DNA of 64,000 bases from Arthrobacter sp. MA-N2 (GTDB lineage Bacteria > Actinomycetota > Actinomycetes > Actinomycetales > Micrococcaceae), in NCBI RefSeq assembly GCF_000517125.1, contig NZ_KI912156.1:2290-66289 (forward strand). The letters are read 5' to 3'. The position numbers were made by a program, and so were the translations under genes. Positions 27,344-35,934 of this stretch are shown piece by piece (position 1 is the stretch's first letter; each line of letters starts with the position of its first letter). The notes below the pieces were generated by a model, which was not told where the DNA came from, did not search any database, and was given only the letters and a program-made list of their open reading frames with translations.

Positions 27344-28156
27344 ATGTTCCCCACGCGGATTGAAATCATTCCCTCAGACGGAATCGTCGAGAAAGTCCAG
27401 GCCGAGGTGCCGCTTTCCACAACGCTGACCATTACGTGCTTGCCCCATCACGGGATCGCACAGACCATGGCGACAGCGGTCCGGCTCGGTTTGCTCGGCT
27501 ACAACGTGATTCCGCACCTCGCGGCACGGCGGCTGGTGGACCGGGCTCAGCTTTCAGGCATCCTCCGGGACTGCGAGGCTGCCGGGATCACTGAGGTCTT
27601 TGCCATCGGCGGAGACGGACAGCAAGGCGCCGGCCCTTATGCGTCCTCCCTCCCCCTGCTGGAAGACATCGCGGAACACTCCGGCGGCAGGATCACAGCG
27701 GGCATTGCCGGCTACCCGGAGGGCCACCCTTCAGTGAGCGGGCTGGACCTGCTGGAAGCCTTGTTGACCAAACAACACTTGGCCACTCACGTGGTCACGC
27801 AGATGTGCTTTTCTGCCCCGAAGATCCTCGACTACGCAGCACTCTTGCGTCGCGAAGGCGTGAAACTACCGGTCTGGGCAGGGGTGCCCGGAGCCGTTCC
27901 GCGAACCAAACTGCTGGCTCTGGCAACCCAAATCGGCGTCGGGACCTCCCTGAAGTTCCTCAGCAGCAAAGGAACTCTTGCCCGCAAGCTGTTGAGCGGG
28001 GACAGGTACTCACCGGGGAGCCTGGTTTCCGAGCTCATGGCGCACCCTGAAGGTGTCTCGGGAATCCATCTCTACAGCTTCAACCGACTGGACATGCCCG
28101 TTTGGGAGCGAGGCGATCTGCCCGATCCTGCTGCCAGCGGAGCAGCGCCCGCGTAG
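27344..28156 (+). CDS. Methylenetetrahydrofolate reductase-like protein
   Basis: 270 residues, a TIM-barrel protein of the MetF family. Visible are LTITCLPHHGI, TEVFAIGGDGQQG, AGYPEGHP (the family's G-Y-P-E-x-H), ATHVVTQMCFSA (the Q-x-F/Y region binding folate) and PVWAGVPGAV. It is shorter than typical MetF (about 295) and diverged. It follows lipA by 17 nt in the glycine riboswitch transcript, so it probably handles the methylene-THF made by glycine cleavage. A specialised homologue rather than the methionine-pathway MetF is likely. Confidence 0.8.
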   Translation: MFPTRIEIIPSDGIVEKVQAEVPLSTTLTITCLPHHGIAQTMATAVRLGLLGYNVIPHLAARRLVDRAQLSGILRDCEAAGITEVFAIGGDGQQGAGPYASSLPLLEDIAEHSGGRITAGIAGYPEGHPSVSGLDLLEALLTKQHLATHVVTQMCFSAPKILDYAALLRREGVKLPVWAGVPGAVPRTKLLALATQIGVGTSLKFLSSKGTLARKLLSGDRYSPGSLVSELMAHPEGVSGIHLYSFNRLDMPVWERGDLPDPAASGAAPA

Positions 28157-28181
28157 CCGACCGGGAGCCGCCAGCCGAGCA

Positions 28182-28210
28182 GGTCCCGGGACCCCTAGCT
28201 TCCCGGGACC
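28182..28210. terminator. Bidirectional terminator between metF-like and anti-sigma genes
   Basis: Arms GGTCCCGGGA and TCCCGGGACC form a perfect 10-bp stem with a 9-nt loop. The right arm and loop overlap the last codons of the anti-sigma gene. Confidence 0.7.
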
Positions 28211-28938
28211 GAAATGACGGCGACCGTCTTTTGGGCATCGTCACGGAGTTCCACACCCGAGATCCCGGCGAGCTGGACCGGAGTCGCCCCCGTCACTTTG
28301 ATGTGTCCGTTGGACGTCGCGGTCCAACCGCACGCCATCTCCTCCGTACCATCGCGGCCCTTGACCCACAGGTACATCGTGCCTTGCAACGGCATGCTGC
28401 GGCCTTCCAACTGCAACTCGGTTCCCCACGATTTCCTGACGAGCCCCACTGTGAGGTCCAAGCCGTTGCCGGTATGCACGGAGTAGCTGGCGTCAGGCTT
28501 GGGTGGCTGGTTCAGCACCGGACCTCCGAGGATCCCCAGACCAAGACACGCCGCGGCCACGGCCCCCACCAGGGCGGTCCACCGACGTCGGGATTTCCGG
28601 CGTCGCGCGGCCATTTTCAGGACGATCGGCTGCGGGAGCGTTTCGGAAAAGGCCCCCAAAAGTGAGCGAGCGTCGGAGGGGGCCGATGTCGACCAGGAGG
28701 GCTGCGCAGCGGATTGCGCCGCGGCAGGGGGCTCGAGGGCGCTGCGCCCGGCGGCGAGCGCGACGGCGTCGGGCACGGGGACGGCGTCGAGGAGCGCCGG
28801 GAGGCTCTCCAGCTCCGCCAGCTCGCGCCTGCAATCCGTGCAGGCTTCCAGGTGCGCCTCGAAGGCTTGGGCTTCGGCAGGCTCCAAGCCGCCGAGCAGG
28901 TAGGCGCCCAGCAATTGGTGACGTTCCGTCCCGTTCAC
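28195..28938 (-). CDS. Anti-sigma factor (RskA/zinc-finger type)
   Basis: 247 residues. N-terminal anti-sigma domain with the zinc motif H29-x3-C33-x2-C36 (HLEACTDC). A single membrane helix lies at about residues 120-140 (TALVGAVAAACLGLGILGG), followed by an extracytoplasmic RskA-like domain. It should hold the neighbouring ECF sigma factor at the membrane until cleaved. It overlaps the sigma gene by 4 nt. Confidence 0.92.
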   Translation of the reverse strand: MNGTERHQLLGAYLLGGLEPAEAQAFEAHLEACTDCRRELAELESLPALLDAVPVPDAVALAAGRSALEPPAAAQSAAQPSWSTSAPSDARSLLGAFSETLPQPIVLKMAARRRKSRRRWTALVGAVAAACLGLGILGGPVLNQPPKPDASYSVHTGNGLDLTVGLVRKSWGTELQLEGRSMPLQGTMYLWVKGRDGTEEMACGWTATSNGHIKVTGATPVQLAGISGVELRDDAQKTVAVISVPGS

Positions 28939-29435
28939 CGCTGCACCCCCATTTCATCCAGAATCGTGCGAAGCGCCCTGACGGCGTAGAAGGCCCGCGA
29001 CTTCACGGTTCCGCTGGGGATGTTGAGCCTGAGTGCGGCTTCGTTGACCGTGAAACGTTCGTAATGCAGTGCTACCAGGACCTCCCGGTGTTCGGTGCTG
29101 AGCCGCAGGAGCGCTTCTTCCATGAGGACCCTGTTGAGGAGCTCGTCTACGCGTTCGGTGGCTTCTTCCGGATCCGCCATGTCGCGTTCGGAGGCTTCGG
29201 CCGGGCGCCGCTGGGCCTTGCGGTAGTTGTCGATGATGACGTTTCGGGCTGTACGGAAAAGGTAGCTGCGCAGGCTCCCGGTGATCTGCGGGGCGTGTTG
29301 CCACACGCGGAGGATGGTTTCCTGCACCACGTCCTCAGCCAAGTGCGCGTCGGGCGTACAACTCAGCACGAAGCGGCGCAAGGCGGTCCCGTGGTCGCGA
29401 TAAATCGCGGCCACGACGTCCTCGTCGAGCGGCAT
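28935..29435 (-). CDS. ECF RNA polymerase sigma factor
   Basis: 166 residues with sigma-2 (IYRDHGTALRRFVLS ... DVVQETILRVWQ) and sigma-4 (LSTEHREVLVALHYERFTVNEAALRLNIPSGTVKSRAFYAVRALR). The ATG at 29435 is chosen because AGGAGG lies 7 nt upstream. It is close to the SigK/SigL group that works with RskA-type anti-sigma factors. It is probably autoregulated from the promoter at 29476-29504. Confidence 0.93.
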   Translation of the reverse strand: MPLDEDVVAAIYRDHGTALRRFVLSCTPDAHLAEDVVQETILRVWQHAPQITGSLRSYLFRTARNVIIDNYRKAQRRPAEASERDMADPEEATERVDELLNRVLMEEALLRLSTEHREVLVALHYERFTVNEAALRLNIPSGTVKSRAFYAVRALRTILDEMGVQR

Positions 29436-29475
29436 CGATGCCTCCTGTGTGCTTCGGCTTCCCCTTCTCCTGCGA

Positions 29476-29504
29476 TACGACGTGCCCGCCACGAAAAAGG
29501 TTCA
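29476..29504 (-). promoter_or_regulatory. ECF-type promoter of the sigma/anti-sigma operon
   Basis: On the minus strand: -35 TGAACC (29499-29504), 16-nt spacer, -10 CGTCGTA (29476-29482). Hexamers and spacing are identical to the divergent promoter at 29511-29539. This supports autoregulation by the ECF sigma factor. Confidence 0.75.
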
Positions 29505-29510
29505 GTCCCG

Positions 29511-29539
29511 TGAACCATTCTTCACCCCGCGGCGTCGTA
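29511..29539 (+). promoter_or_regulatory. ECF-type promoter of the lipoprotein gene
   Basis: -35 TGAACC (29511-29516), 16-nt spacer, -10 CGTCGTA (29533-29539). The matching divergent promoter lies 6 nt away, so both are probably read by the ECF sigma factor encoded to the left. Confidence 0.75.
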
Positions 29540-29590
29540 GGGGTTAGTTCCCGGCACGTCCATGGCCGGCGCAGCAAAGGAGAGCACCCC

Positions 29591-30160
29591 ATGAAGAAAC
29601 AACTCAGCACCGGTCTCGGCGTCCTTGCTCTGGCCATCGCCCTCGCTGCCTGCGGAGGAAGCCCCGGCGCGTCCTCCACGTCCACAAGCGCCGCCAGTCC
29701 TACTGCATCCAGCCCCGCAGCATCGAGTTCAAGCGCTCCGAGCCCGACGGCGATGAGCCCGGCACCGTCGTCGGGCGCTTCCGCCGCCGCCTATGACCTG
29801 GAGACCGCGACGTCGAGCGCCGGCCAGATCGTGGTAGCTGCGAACGGAATGAGCGTGTATGTCTTCACCAAGGACGTCAAGGACTCCGGGAAGAGTGCCT
29901 GCACCGGCGGTTGCGCCGCTTCGTGGCCAGCCGTGACGACGACCTCGAGCAAGCCTGCGGCTGAGGACGTGACCGGAACCCTCGGTACTATCCCCACGGC
30001 AGACGGCAAGATGCAGATCACCCTTAACGGCATGCCGCTCTACTTCTTCGGCCAGGACAAGGCTCCCGGCGACATCAAGGGACAGGGCGTGGGCGGTGTC
30101 TGGTCCTTGATCGGCCCGTCCGGCTCCATGGTGACCCCGAGCAGCAGCATGGGCTACTGA
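29591..30160 (+). CDS. Secreted lipoprotein with Yx(FWY)xxD repeats (COG4315-like)
   Basis: 189 residues. A signal peptide ends in the lipobox LAAC (C21), followed by a Ser/Ala/Thr/Pro-rich linker to about residue 65. The mature domain has two copies of the Yx(FWY)xxD motif (YVFTKD and YFFGQD) and the disulfide-type segment ACTGGCAASWPAV. The ATG at 29591 has AAAGGAG 9 nt upstream. It is probably the main target of the adjacent ECF sigma factor. Its function is unknown. Confidence 0.9.
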   Translation: MKKQLSTGLGVLALAIALAACGGSPGASSTSTSAASPTASSPAASSSSAPSPTAMSPAPSSGASAAAYDLETATSSAGQIVVAANGMSVYVFTKDVKDSGKSACTGGCAASWPAVTTTSSKPAAEDVTGTLGTIPTADGKMQITLNGMPLYFFGQDKAPGDIKGQGVGGVWSLIGPSGSMVTPSSSMGY

Positions 30161-30186
30161 ATCCTCCCTCACTTTTCCACACCAAA

Positions 30187-30246
30187 GGGCAAACGCTCCT
30201 TCAGATGTTTCCGGACCGGCCGGCAGATCTGAAGGAGCGTTTGCCC
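30187..30246. terminator. 20-bp-stem palindrome after the lipoprotein gene
   Basis: Arms GGGCAAACGCTCCTTCAGAT (30187-30206) and its perfect complement (30227-30246) around a 20-nt loop. It lies between convergent genes. The right arm is the start of the tandem repeats that follow. Confidence 0.75.
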
Positions 30247-30335
30247 GGGGAGGCCTAAAGGTGAAGGAGCGTTTGCCCGGGGAGCGCTAAAGGTGAAGGA
30301 GCGTTTGCCCGGGGAGGCCTAAAGGTGAAGGAGCG
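30231..30335. repeat. 32-bp tandem repeats, three units plus a partial
   Basis: The unit GAAGGAGCGTTTGCCCGGGG + AGGCCTAAAGGT repeats at 32-bp spacing from 30231. The second copy has AGCGCT for AGGCCT. The last copy breaks off after GAAGGAGCGT. The array ends at the stop of the next gene. Each unit repeats the right arm of the palindrome at 30187-30246. Confidence 0.75.
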
Positions 30336-30337
30336 TC

Positions 30338-31186
30338 TCAGGCGTCTTCGAACTCGTCGGCGTCTTCGAACTCGACAGCGGCGATGATTTCCTTTGTCTC
30401 GGGGTGGATCATGAAAGCTTCCTCGTCCTCCTCGATCATGATGAATTTGCCCTGGTCGGTGGTGAAGTGCCAGGCGAGGATGGTCCCGCCGTCGTGTTCG
30501 TAGTTGGGATCACCCATGGTGATCTTTTCCAGCGTGTAGCCTGCAACGTCGCACAATTCACGGATGATGAGCTCGAATTCAGGGGCGTTCTCGAGTTCGG
30601 CCTCGGCCGCCTCGGCCTGGCGCTCTGCGAGGTTGGGAATGAGGGCCACGCGCTCGGCGATGTGAGCCTTGAGCTGCTCCTCGTCCAGGTAGAGCACGCC
30701 GTCCTGGCCGCGGAGCCAGGCCGCGTTGAGGGCAATGATGTCCTCGGTTTCCAGGAGCGACTCGAATTCGCCGTCGAGGGCCTCGAGTTCGGCCACGGCT
30801 TCCGGCGCCTCCTCGGATTCGTCAAGGTCGCCGTCCAAGTAAGTTTCGACGTCGTCCTCGGAGAGGGAATCGAAGGCTGCGGCGGTGCGGTTGAACAGCT
30901 CAAGGTGGCCGGTTGCGCCCATTCCTTCGAGTCCTTCGCGGACGAACACGTCCACCTCTTCGCGCTCCGGGACAGTGAACACGTACTGGGCGAAGCCGCC
31001 TGCGAGTGCTTGGGTCAGGTAGTAGTCCACAAAGTAGCTGCGCAGCGCGTTGGTGGCGATTTCCTCATGGTTGAGGAGCTCCTCGTACATCTCGTTGACC
31101 ACGGTGACGTTCGCGTCCACAACGTCTGCGTCGGCGGCGTCGATGCTGTCCTTCGTCAGAATGACGGGGTTCTCATTGCTAGTCAT
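30338..31186 (-). CDS. Acidic DMP19/DUF4375-like protein
   Basis: 282 residues, very acidic. Residues about 25-75 (EMYEELLNHEEIATNALRSYFVDYYLTQALAGGFAQYVF) match the style of DMP19 (DUF4375) proteins, where an alpha-helical unit ends in G-G-F/FxQYF. The C-terminal ~80 residues form a separate beta-rich region (DGGTILAWHFTTDQGKFIMIEED). No catalytic residues are evident. DMP19 proteins have been described as DNA mimics, which fits the acidic surface, but this is inference. Single-gene unit. Confidence 0.7.
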   Translation of the reverse strand: MTSNENPVILTKDSIDAADADVVDANVTVVNEMYEELLNHEEIATNALRSYFVDYYLTQALAGGFAQYVFTVPEREEVDVFVREGLEGMGATGHLELFNRTAAAFDSLSEDDVETYLDGDLDESEEAPEAVAELEALDGEFESLLETEDIIALNAAWLRGQDGVLYLDEEQLKAHIAERVALIPNLAERQAEAAEAELENAPEFELIIRELCDVAGYTLEKITMGDPNYEHDGGTILAWHFTTDQGKFIMIEEDEEAFMIHPETKEIIAAVEFEDADEFEDA

Positions 31187-31353
31187 GGGATTTCCTCACT
31201 GCTAAGAAGCTTGTGCTGCTCCGGACCCTTTCAACGTACGCGGGGGCGGCAGCCGGGCAGGCTAGGCCGAGGTGAACGTCCGGCAAAGTTTCAGCGCGGC
31301 TCTCGGCTGGCTAGGATTCATAGATAGCCTCCTGCCGAAAGTAGCCCCAACGA

Positions 31354-34300
31354 ATGCCTTCCCGCTCAGACGACTCTTGGGAACTGGCGATTCAGACACC
31401 CGCCATCAACGACCGCTCTTTGGCGGCCGGACTCGCCTATGCCATGGGCAGCCGGGTCAGCAGCGTCACCTTCGACTCCTCCACCGGCTTGATGATGGGG
31501 AAGGTCCGGGGCAGCGGCCCGTCACCGTATTCGACCTCGGCCAAACTGGTCCGTAAACCCGGTGGCTGGAGTTGCACCGTCGGAGTGTGCAGCTGTCCGG
31601 TCCGCAAGGACTGCAAACATGTTGCTGCCCTGCTCTTCGCCGCCGAAGACCTTCCCACAGTGCGGGCGCAGTTACTCAGCGCTCCTGCAGTCGGACAGAC
31701 GGCCCAGCACGGCGGAATCGTGCAACGGCCCGCCTGGGAGCAGACCCTCAGCAAGCTCATCGCCACTCCGGGAACCACCCCGCAGGGCCAAGGCCTGCCC
31801 CTGGCGCTGGCCTTCGAGGTGGAAGAACCGGCTGCGCACTTCTCCTACACCGGCCGCCGGGATCCCCTCCGGAGCGTGCGCCAACTCAAGGCCCGCCCCG
31901 TGATGATGGGCGCCAAAGGCAAGTGGATCCGCGGCGATGTCTCCTGGACCAACTTGAACTACCTCGGCTACAAGCGCGAGTTCAACGAAGCCCACATCGA
32001 GTGGATGCAGAACTTCCTCGCCGCGCATTCCACCACGGACTACCGGCAGCTCACGTCAAGCATGTGGATGCTGCTCAACGAATTTGCCGGCAAGAACCTG
32101 TGGAGCCTGCTGGCCGAGGCCTCGAAAATCGGGGTATCGCTCATCCACTCCGGCGGGACCGAGCCGGTCCGCATCGCCGCGGAGGCCGCCGTCGTCGGGC
32201 TTGACCTCAGCCGCTTGGGCAGCGGCCCTTCAAACAGCGGCCAGCCCGACGACGGACTCCAGCTGGCGCCGTCAGTGACCCTGGGCGGGGACGCCCTCGA
32301 TCCGGCCGCCTTGGGCTTGATCGGCCGCCCGGCGCATGGCTTGTTCTTCACCGGCCCCGACGAGGGTCCGCTGCCCGGTGTTCCGGCCCCCGGGAACCTC
32401 ATCACCTTGGCCCCCTTGGCGGGCGGCGAGTCTCAGGAACTGCTGGACTTCGTCATGAGCGCGTCCCGGCTCCAGATCCCGGCGAAGGACGAAGAGCGAT
32501 TCCTCACGGCGTTCTATCCGAAGCTTAAGCAGTCCACCCGAGTCACGGCAGCGGACCATTCAGTGGAGTTGCCGGTCCTCGCTGTGCCGACGCTGTCCCT
32601 GCTGGCGAACTACGGCGCCGACCACCGGGTCCGGTTGCACTGGGAATGGCACTACAAGGCCGGCAAGCTCGTGACGGCCCAACCCCTCTGGCGGTACCCT
32701 GACGATCACGGCTACCGCGACGACGCCGAGGAAGCCCGGATCCTGGAGACCCTGGGCCGGCCTTGGGACGTGGTCGCGGCCCTCGGCGAATCGTCCAGCG
32801 GCGGATGGGGAGCTCCGCGACTTGCCGACTCGGTGGAACTCGACGGGCTGGATACCCTGGCCTTCACCGAAGAGGTCCTCCCCCGGCTCCGCGAGCTGGC
32901 CGACGTCGTGGTGGAGACCTCCGGCGACATCGCCGATTACCGCGAAGCCACCGAAGCTCCCGTGGTCTCCATTTCCACCAAGGCCACGGACAGCCGCGAC
33001 TGGTTCGATCTCGGGATCGTCATCACCCTCGAGGGCGAACCGGTGTCCTTTGCTGCCGTGTTTTCTGCCCTCGCGGCAGGTCAGAGCCGCATGTTGCTGC
33101 CCAGCGGCGCCTACTTCTCCCTGGACCTGCCCGAGCTACACCAGCTCCGCGCGCTCATTGACGAAGCGCGGTCTCTGCAGGACAACCCGGACCGGCACGG
33201 CACCTTGCAGATCAGCCGTTTCCAGGCCGGCCTCTGGGACGAGCTCGCGCAATTGGGAATCGTGGATGAGCAAGCGGCCGCATGGCGCGAGGCCGTAGGC
33301 GGCTTGCTCGACGACGGCGTGACCGGTCTGCCGCTGCCGGGCTCGCTTAACGCCGAGCTCCGCCCGTACCAGCTGGAGGGCTTCAACTGGCTGAGTTTCC
33401 TGTACCGGCACAGCCTGGGCGGGGTCCTGGCAGACGACATGGGCCTCGGCAAGACGGTGCAGGCAATTGCCTTGATGTGCGCCGCGAAGGAGGCTGTTTC
33501 AAATGCCGGTGGCGCTGGCTCCGGACACGCCGCGCACGCCCCCTTTTTGGTAGTCGCACCCACCAGTGTCGTGGGAAACTGGGCGGCCGAGGTGCAGCGC
33601 TTCGCTCCCGGGTTGGCCGTGCGGACCATTGGCGAGACTTTTGCCAAGAGCGGCGCGGATCCGCTCGAAGCGATGGCGGAGGCCGACGTCGTCATCACCT
33701 CCTATGCCTTGTTCCGGATCGACTACGAGGCTTACGCCGCCAAGGAATGGGCCGGACTGATGCTGGACGAGGCCCAGTTCGTAAAGAACCACCAGTCCAA
33801 GGCCTACCAATGCGCCCGGAAACTCCCGGCATCCTTCAAGCTGGCCATCACGGGAACGCCCTTGGAGAACAACCTCATGGAGTTCTGGGCGTTGACCTCG
33901 ATCGTGGCCCCCGGGCTGTTCTCGAGCCCACGGCGCTTCGCGGAGTACTACCAGAAGCCGGTCGAAAAGAACGGCGACAAGGCCCAGCTCGCCAAGCTCC
34001 GACGTCGGGTCCGTCCCCTCATGATGCGCCGCACCAAAGAGCAAGTCATCAAGGACCTGCCGCCCAAGCAGGAGCAAGTGCTCGAAGTGGTGCTCAATCC
34101 GCGGCATCAGAAGGTTTACCAAACGCACTTGCAACGTGAACGGCAGAAGATCCTGGGACTCATTGACGACGTCAATAAAAACCGCTTCACCATCTTCCAA
34201 TCGCTCACGCTTTTGCGGCAGCTCAGCTTGGATGTCTCACTGGTGGATGAGTCCCTGTCCGCGGTGCGTTCGTCCAAGCTGGATGTGCTGTTCGAGCAGC

Positions 34301-34776
34301 TCGAAGACATTGTTGCCGAAGGGCACAGGGCACTCATTTTCAGCCAGTTCACGGGATTCCTGGGCAAGGTCCGCCAGCGTCTTGAGGAAGAGGGTACCGA
34401 GTTCTGCTACCTCGATGGCAGCACCCGGAACCGGGCCGACGTCGTCAGCGAATTCAAGAACGGCGCGGCACCTTTGTTCCTCATTTCCTTGAAGGCCGGA
34501 GGCTTCGGCCTGAACCTGACCGAGGCCGACTACGTGTTCCTCCTGGATCCGTGGTGGAACCCGGCCTCGGAGGCACAAGCCGTGGACCGCACCCACAGGA
34601 TCGGACAAGCCAGAAACGTCATGGTCTACCGCCTCGTGGCCAAGGACACCATCGAGGAAAAGGTCATGGCGCTCAAGGCCAAGAAGTCGCAATTGTTCGC
34701 GGACGTCATGGAAGGTGATGCCTTGACTGGTGGTGCCCTGACGGCGGAGGACCTGGCGGGCTTGTTCGCGGAGTAG
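31354..34776 (+). CDS. SNF2-family DNA-dependent ATPase with SWIM zinc finger
   Basis: 1140 residues. A SWIM zinc finger (CSCPVRKDCKH, residues about 79-90) leads a long helicase-associated middle part. The SNF2 core follows: motif I DDMGLGKT (about 695), motif II DEAQ (about 805), KLAITGTPLENN, and in lobe 2 FSQFTGF, SLKAGGFGLNLTEAD and DPWWNPASEAQAVDRTHRIGQ. A bacterial HepA-like protein that probably remodels DNA-protein or RNA polymerase complexes. It sits next to a maltokinase-cap-like gene on the same strand. It is not near any defence genes. Confidence 0.93.
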   Translation: MPSRSDDSWELAIQTPAINDRSLAAGLAYAMGSRVSSVTFDSSTGLMMGKVRGSGPSPYSTSAKLVRKPGGWSCTVGVCSCPVRKDCKHVAALLFAAEDLPTVRAQLLSAPAVGQTAQHGGIVQRPAWEQTLSKLIATPGTTPQGQGLPLALAFEVEEPAAHFSYTGRRDPLRSVRQLKARPVMMGAKGKWIRGDVSWTNLNYLGYKREFNEAHIEWMQNFLAAHSTTDYRQLTSSMWMLLNEFAGKNLWSLLAEASKIGVSLIHSGGTEPVRIAAEAAVVGLDLSRLGSGPSNSGQPDDGLQLAPSVTLGGDALDPAALGLIGRPAHGLFFTGPDEGPLPGVPAPGNLITLAPLAGGESQELLDFVMSASRLQIPAKDEERFLTAFYPKLKQSTRVTAADHSVELPVLAVPTLSLLANYGADHRVRLHWEWHYKAGKLVTAQPLWRYPDDHGYRDDAEEARILETLGRPWDVVAALGESSSGGWGAPRLADSVELDGLDTLAFTEEVLPRLRELADVVVETSGDIADYREATEAPVVSISTKATDSRDWFDLGIVITLEGEPVSFAAVFSALAAGQSRMLLPSGAYFSLDLPELHQLRALIDEARSLQDNPDRHGTLQISRFQAGLWDELAQLGIVDEQAAAWREAVGGLLDDGVTGLPLPGSLNAELRPYQLEGFNWLSFLYRHSLGGVLADDMGLGKTVQAIALMCAAKEAVSNAGGAGSGHAAHAPFLVVAPTSVVGNWAAEVQRFAPGLAVRTIGETFAKSGADPLEAMAEADVVITSYALFRIDYEAYAAKEWAGLMLDEAQFVKNHQSKAYQCARKLPASFKLAITGTPLENNLMEFWALTSIVAPGLFSSPRRFAEYYQKPVEKNGDKAQLAKLRRRVRPLMMRRTKEQVIKDLPPKQEQVLEVVLNPRHQKVYQTHLQRERQKILGLIDDVNKNRFTIFQSLTLLRQLSLDVSLVDESLSAVRSSKLDVLFEQLEDIVAEGHRALIFSQFTGFLGKVRQRLEEEGTEFCYLDGSTRNRADVVSEFKNGAAPLFLISLKAGGFGLNLTEADYVFLLDPWWNPASEAQAVDRTHRIGQARNVMVYRLVAKDTIEEKVMALKAKKSQLFADVMEGDALTGGALTAEDLAGLFAE

Positions 34777-34821
34777 GGGGTGCCTGAAGCAACTGCTTCG
34801 AGGTGGCTTAGGCTGGACGGC

Positions 34822-35478
34822 ATGGCTATTATCCATCGAGCAACCCTGCGTCCGAGCAAACTGGAACTCATCGAAAAGTACTTGCCCCACCAACCGTGGT
34901 TCACCAAGGATGGTTCCGCGCAGCCCGAGCTCCTCGGCGCCTACAGGTTCGAGGATCCGGACGGCGAAGTCGGACTTGAAACCCATCTGCTCTCCCACGG
35001 CGGCAAGGTCTACCAGATTCCGCTGAGCTACCGCGGTTCGGAATTGGCCGGTGCGGGAGACTCGCTGCTGGGCACCATGGAACACTCCGTATTGGGCAGG
35101 AGGTGGGTGTACGACGCTTGCGCCGATCCCGTTTACGTCACGGCCCTGGCAACCGCCATCCTCACGGGCCAACAGGAAGCCAAACAGTTTGTGGAGGTGG
35201 ACGGCGCCTTGGAGCCCCGCACCAGCTCCGTCAAGGTCCAGGGCAGTGGAGCAACCGGCACCGACGTCCCGGTCCTGAGTCCGGCAGTCCCGAGAACCGA
35301 AGACGGCATCACCAGCATCGACGCCGGTAAACTCACGGTCCTGGTGCACCGCGTTCTGGATCCAGGGGCCCAGAATCCAGGGGCCCAGCGCGGGCCTCTC
35401 AACGGCAACGAAACATTGAGCGGTACGTGGGCAGATCAAAGCAGCCCCGTCGTTCTGGCATCCCTGTTACCGGCTTAG
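34822..35478 (+). CDS. Maltokinase N-terminal cap-like domain protein
   Basis: 218 residues from ATG 34822. MAIIHRATLRPSKLELIEKYLPHQPWF and AYRFEDPDGEVGLETHLL, then IPLSYRG and GTMEHSVLGRRWVYDA resemble the stand-alone maltokinase cap proteins (CG0192 type) of actinobacteria. There is no kinase domain. It lies 45 nt after the SNF2 gene and may be co-transcribed. The function of stand-alone cap proteins is not established. Confidence 0.8.
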   Translation: MAIIHRATLRPSKLELIEKYLPHQPWFTKDGSAQPELLGAYRFEDPDGEVGLETHLLSHGGKVYQIPLSYRGSELAGAGDSLLGTMEHSVLGRRWVYDACADPVYVTALATAILTGQQEAKQFVEVDGALEPRTSSVKVQGSGATGTDVPVLSPAVPRTEDGITSIDAGKLTVLVHRVLDPGAQNPGAQRGPLNGNETLSGTWADQSSPVVLASLLPA

Positions 35479-35482
35479 TGGA

Positions 35483-35905
35483 CTACTCCACCTGACGCGG
35501 CTTCCACACCACCACTGCTTGGGACCGCGCCCGCGGTCGCTGCCCGCGGGCCAGGCTGACGACGTCGCCCGCTGCTCCGGCCGCAAAAATGCGGGCCTCC
35601 ATGGGGCTCCGCCGGCGTTCTAGTTCCTGGTTCAGCTCCGCCACGCGGAATTGCAGCGCTGCCACTTGGTTTTCGAGCTCGAGGATGCGCTTGATGCCCT
35701 CGAGGGAAACGCCCTCCTGGGAGAGCCGCTGGACCTCACGCAAGCGGTCGATATCGCGCTGGGAGTAGCGCCGGGACTTGCCCGGGGCACGGCTCGGCGA
35801 CACGATGCCGAGGCGGTCGTATTGGCGCAGGGTCTGCGGGTGCATGTCAGCCAGTTCGGCCGCGACGGAGATGACGAAGATCGGCTCGTTGGTATCGATG
35901 CCCAT
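35483..35905 (-). CDS. hspR: Heat-shock repressor HspR (MerR family)
   Basis: 140 residues. MerR-type helix-turn-helix (FVISVAAELADMHPQTLRQYDRLGIVSPSR, then RRYSQRDIDRL), a coiled coil at about 65-95 and a short basic tail. HspR binds HAIR operators (upstream of dnaK here) with DnaK as corepressor. It is the last gene of dnaK-grpE-dnaJ-hspR, the normal actinobacterial order. Confidence 0.95.
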   Translation of the reverse strand: MGIDTNEPIFVISVAAELADMHPQTLRQYDRLGIVSPSRAPGKSRRYSQRDIDRLREVQRLSQEGVSLEGIKRILELENQVAALQFRVAELNQELERRRSPMEARIFAAGAAGDVVSLARGQRPRARSQAVVVWKPRQVE

Positions 35906-35934
35906 GACTAGGTCCCTCCCGTGTGCTGCTCCCG

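Noticed and set aside
30231..30335. CRISPR array
   Set aside because: The repeats are directly adjacent without unique spacers, only three to four units exist, and no cas genes are near.
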